From Gymnodinialimonas sp. 57CJ19 (GTDB lineage Bacteria; Pseudomonadota; Alphaproteobacteria; Rhodobacterales; Rhodobacteraceae), in NCBI RefSeq assembly GCF_038396845.1, contig NZ_CP151587.1:2764001-2828000 (forward strand): DNA of 64,000 bases, in the 5' to 3' direction. The translations under genes and the position numbers were made by a program. This document shows, one piece after another, positions 63,303 to 64,000 of the stretch; position 1 is the stretch's first letter; the number at the start of each line of letters is the position of its first letter. Below the pieces are notes generated by a model, which worked only from the letters and a program-made list of their open reading frames with translations, ran no database searches and was not told the DNA's origin.

Positions 63303-64000
63303 GGGCCTGCCCGAAGGCTAACACCGGTCTCGGCGCAGGCCTTGAGGATCGCGTCACGGTCCAAAAGCAGCACGTTTTCGGCGGCAATCTCGACCCCGGC
63401 AAGACCCGCGGCGGCGGCGTTGTGGATCGTGTTGGAGCCAATGGCGGGCATATCGACCCGCAAGTCCTGGCCCAGTTTGGGGCGTTTTACCAACACCCCG
63501 CGCGATCCCGGCATGGTGCGGCCGACGAAGTCCAACATCACATCGGTGCCTTGCAGGGTTTCCACCCCAATCACCTGCCCCCGCGCCACGACAACGCCCT
63601 GACCCACATCGTGCGGCCCCAACGCGTCGAGCACGGCACGGCCCCGCGCGGCATCCCTGTCAGACATCTCTTCACCTGCCAAAAGCCCCACCGGGGCGAC
63701 CAGATCGGGCCGGATATCCTTTGCCCCGACAACCTTGAAACCCGCGCCCTCGATCACGTCGATTACGGCGCGCAGAAGGGCGTCGTCGCCCTGCCCCATG
63801 GCCTTCATGATCAGCGGCATCTTTGATGCGGTCAGCGGGTCAAAGGCGACGGGGTCCAGCGGCGGACGCGACATGGCGCCTGCAAGACAGACCTCCGTGA
63901 CATCGCGTTTTCGCAATTCATCGAACAAAAGCCCCATCTGCTCGAACCGCGCATCCACAGTGGGCACGACCGAGACCGGCATCCCCTTGAAACCCACCAC
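63299..64000 (-). CDS. lpxI: UDP-2,3-diacylglucosamine pyrophosphatase LpxI, partial
   Basis: The C-terminal 233 residues of LpxI (DUF1009); the N-terminus lies beyond the window. LpxI makes lipid X for LpxB and replaces LpxH in alphaproteobacteria. Landmarks are GLLAGEEMSDRDAARG, then GSRGVLVKRPKLGQDLRVDMPAIGSNTI and the C-terminal AAAAGLAGVEIAAENVLLLDR. It is directly coupled to lpxB. Confidence 0.94.
   Translation of the reverse strand: MVGFKGMPVSVVPTVDARFEQMGLLFDELRKRDVTEVCLAGAMSRPPLDPVAFDPLTASKMPLIMKAMGQGDDALLRAVIDVIEGAGFKVVGAKDIRPDLVAPVGLLAGEEMSDRDAARGRAVLDALGPHDVGQGVVVARGQVIGVETLQGTDVMLDFVGRTMPGSRGVLVKRPKLGQDLRVDMPAIGSNTIHNAAAAGLAGVEIAAENVLLLDRDAILKACAETGVSLRAGP

Overview
The window looks like chromosomal DNA of an alphaproteobacterium of the order Rhodobacterales, probably the marine Roseobacter group. 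The evidence is its gene content: a Rhodobacterales-style isc/suf locus with an IscR that lacks the usual cysteine ligands, a DMSP demethylase (dmdA) next to acuI, a circularly permuted two-piece tmRNA gene, an alpha-type SspB, the phosphotransferase ChpT, ornithine-lipid genes olsB/olsA, and VWA/Hint proteins. The DNA is GC-rich and gene-dense. I saw no insertion sequence, prophage, CRISPR array, rRNA or tRNA.

Layout. 1-2.1 kb: end of a polyphosphate kinase 2 gene, a TetR regulator and a PAS protein. 2.2-11.9 kb: a minus-strand Fe-S assembly locus (iscR, NifS-type desulfurase, sufB, sufC, sufD, a YIP1-like membrane protein, sufS). A coupled three-gene glycan cassette (two FkbM methyltransferases and a pyruvyl-transferase-like protein) sits between sufB and sufC. 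12-17 kb: a small hydrolase, then two unrelated NADP-isocitrate dehydrogenases in tandem. 17.3-22.4 kb: SDR, amidotransferase, Lrp/AsnC regulator and the dmdA-acuI pair. 22.4-28.3 kb: a DUF2182-DUF1326-DinB operon divergent from a GntR regulator with a clear operator, an ABC binding protein, a repeat-bearing gene-free stretch, and a phosphatase/GntR divergent pair. 28.3-34 kb: permuted ssrA, a VWA-Hint protein, SspB, a methyltransferase, fumC and small genes. 34.3-41.5 kb: P450 with a membrane hydrolase, CcdA, TusA and a polyamine-type ABC importer. 41.7-49.2 kb: rplM-rpsI, SpeD, enoyl-CoA hydratase, an M32 peptidase, CtaA, TrmJ and a ThiE-like protein. 49.2-64 kb: olsA/olsB, DUF3553, chpT, gamma carbonic anhydrase, gmk, yicC, a PAS protein, class II DAHP synthase, a GlxA-type regulator, glnE, ybaK, lpxB and lpxI (cut by the window end).

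How the genes fit together. Most of the window is core metabolism: Fe-S assembly, TCA enzymes, heme A synthesis, ribosome, nucleotide and lipid A synthesis. The accessory parts are the glycan cassette inside suf, the Met-rich DUF2182 operon, the phosphatase/GntR pair with flanking palindromes and iteron-like repeats, the VWA-Hint protein, and a short intergenic repeat family seen at four sites. Two trans-translation parts lie 2.5 kb apart: the tmRNA that adds the degradation tag, and SspB, which delivers tagged proteins to ClpXP. No wholly new system is proven. The best candidates for follow-up are the glycan cassette inside suf, the DUF2182/GntR unit, and the phosphatase/GntR/repeat region.
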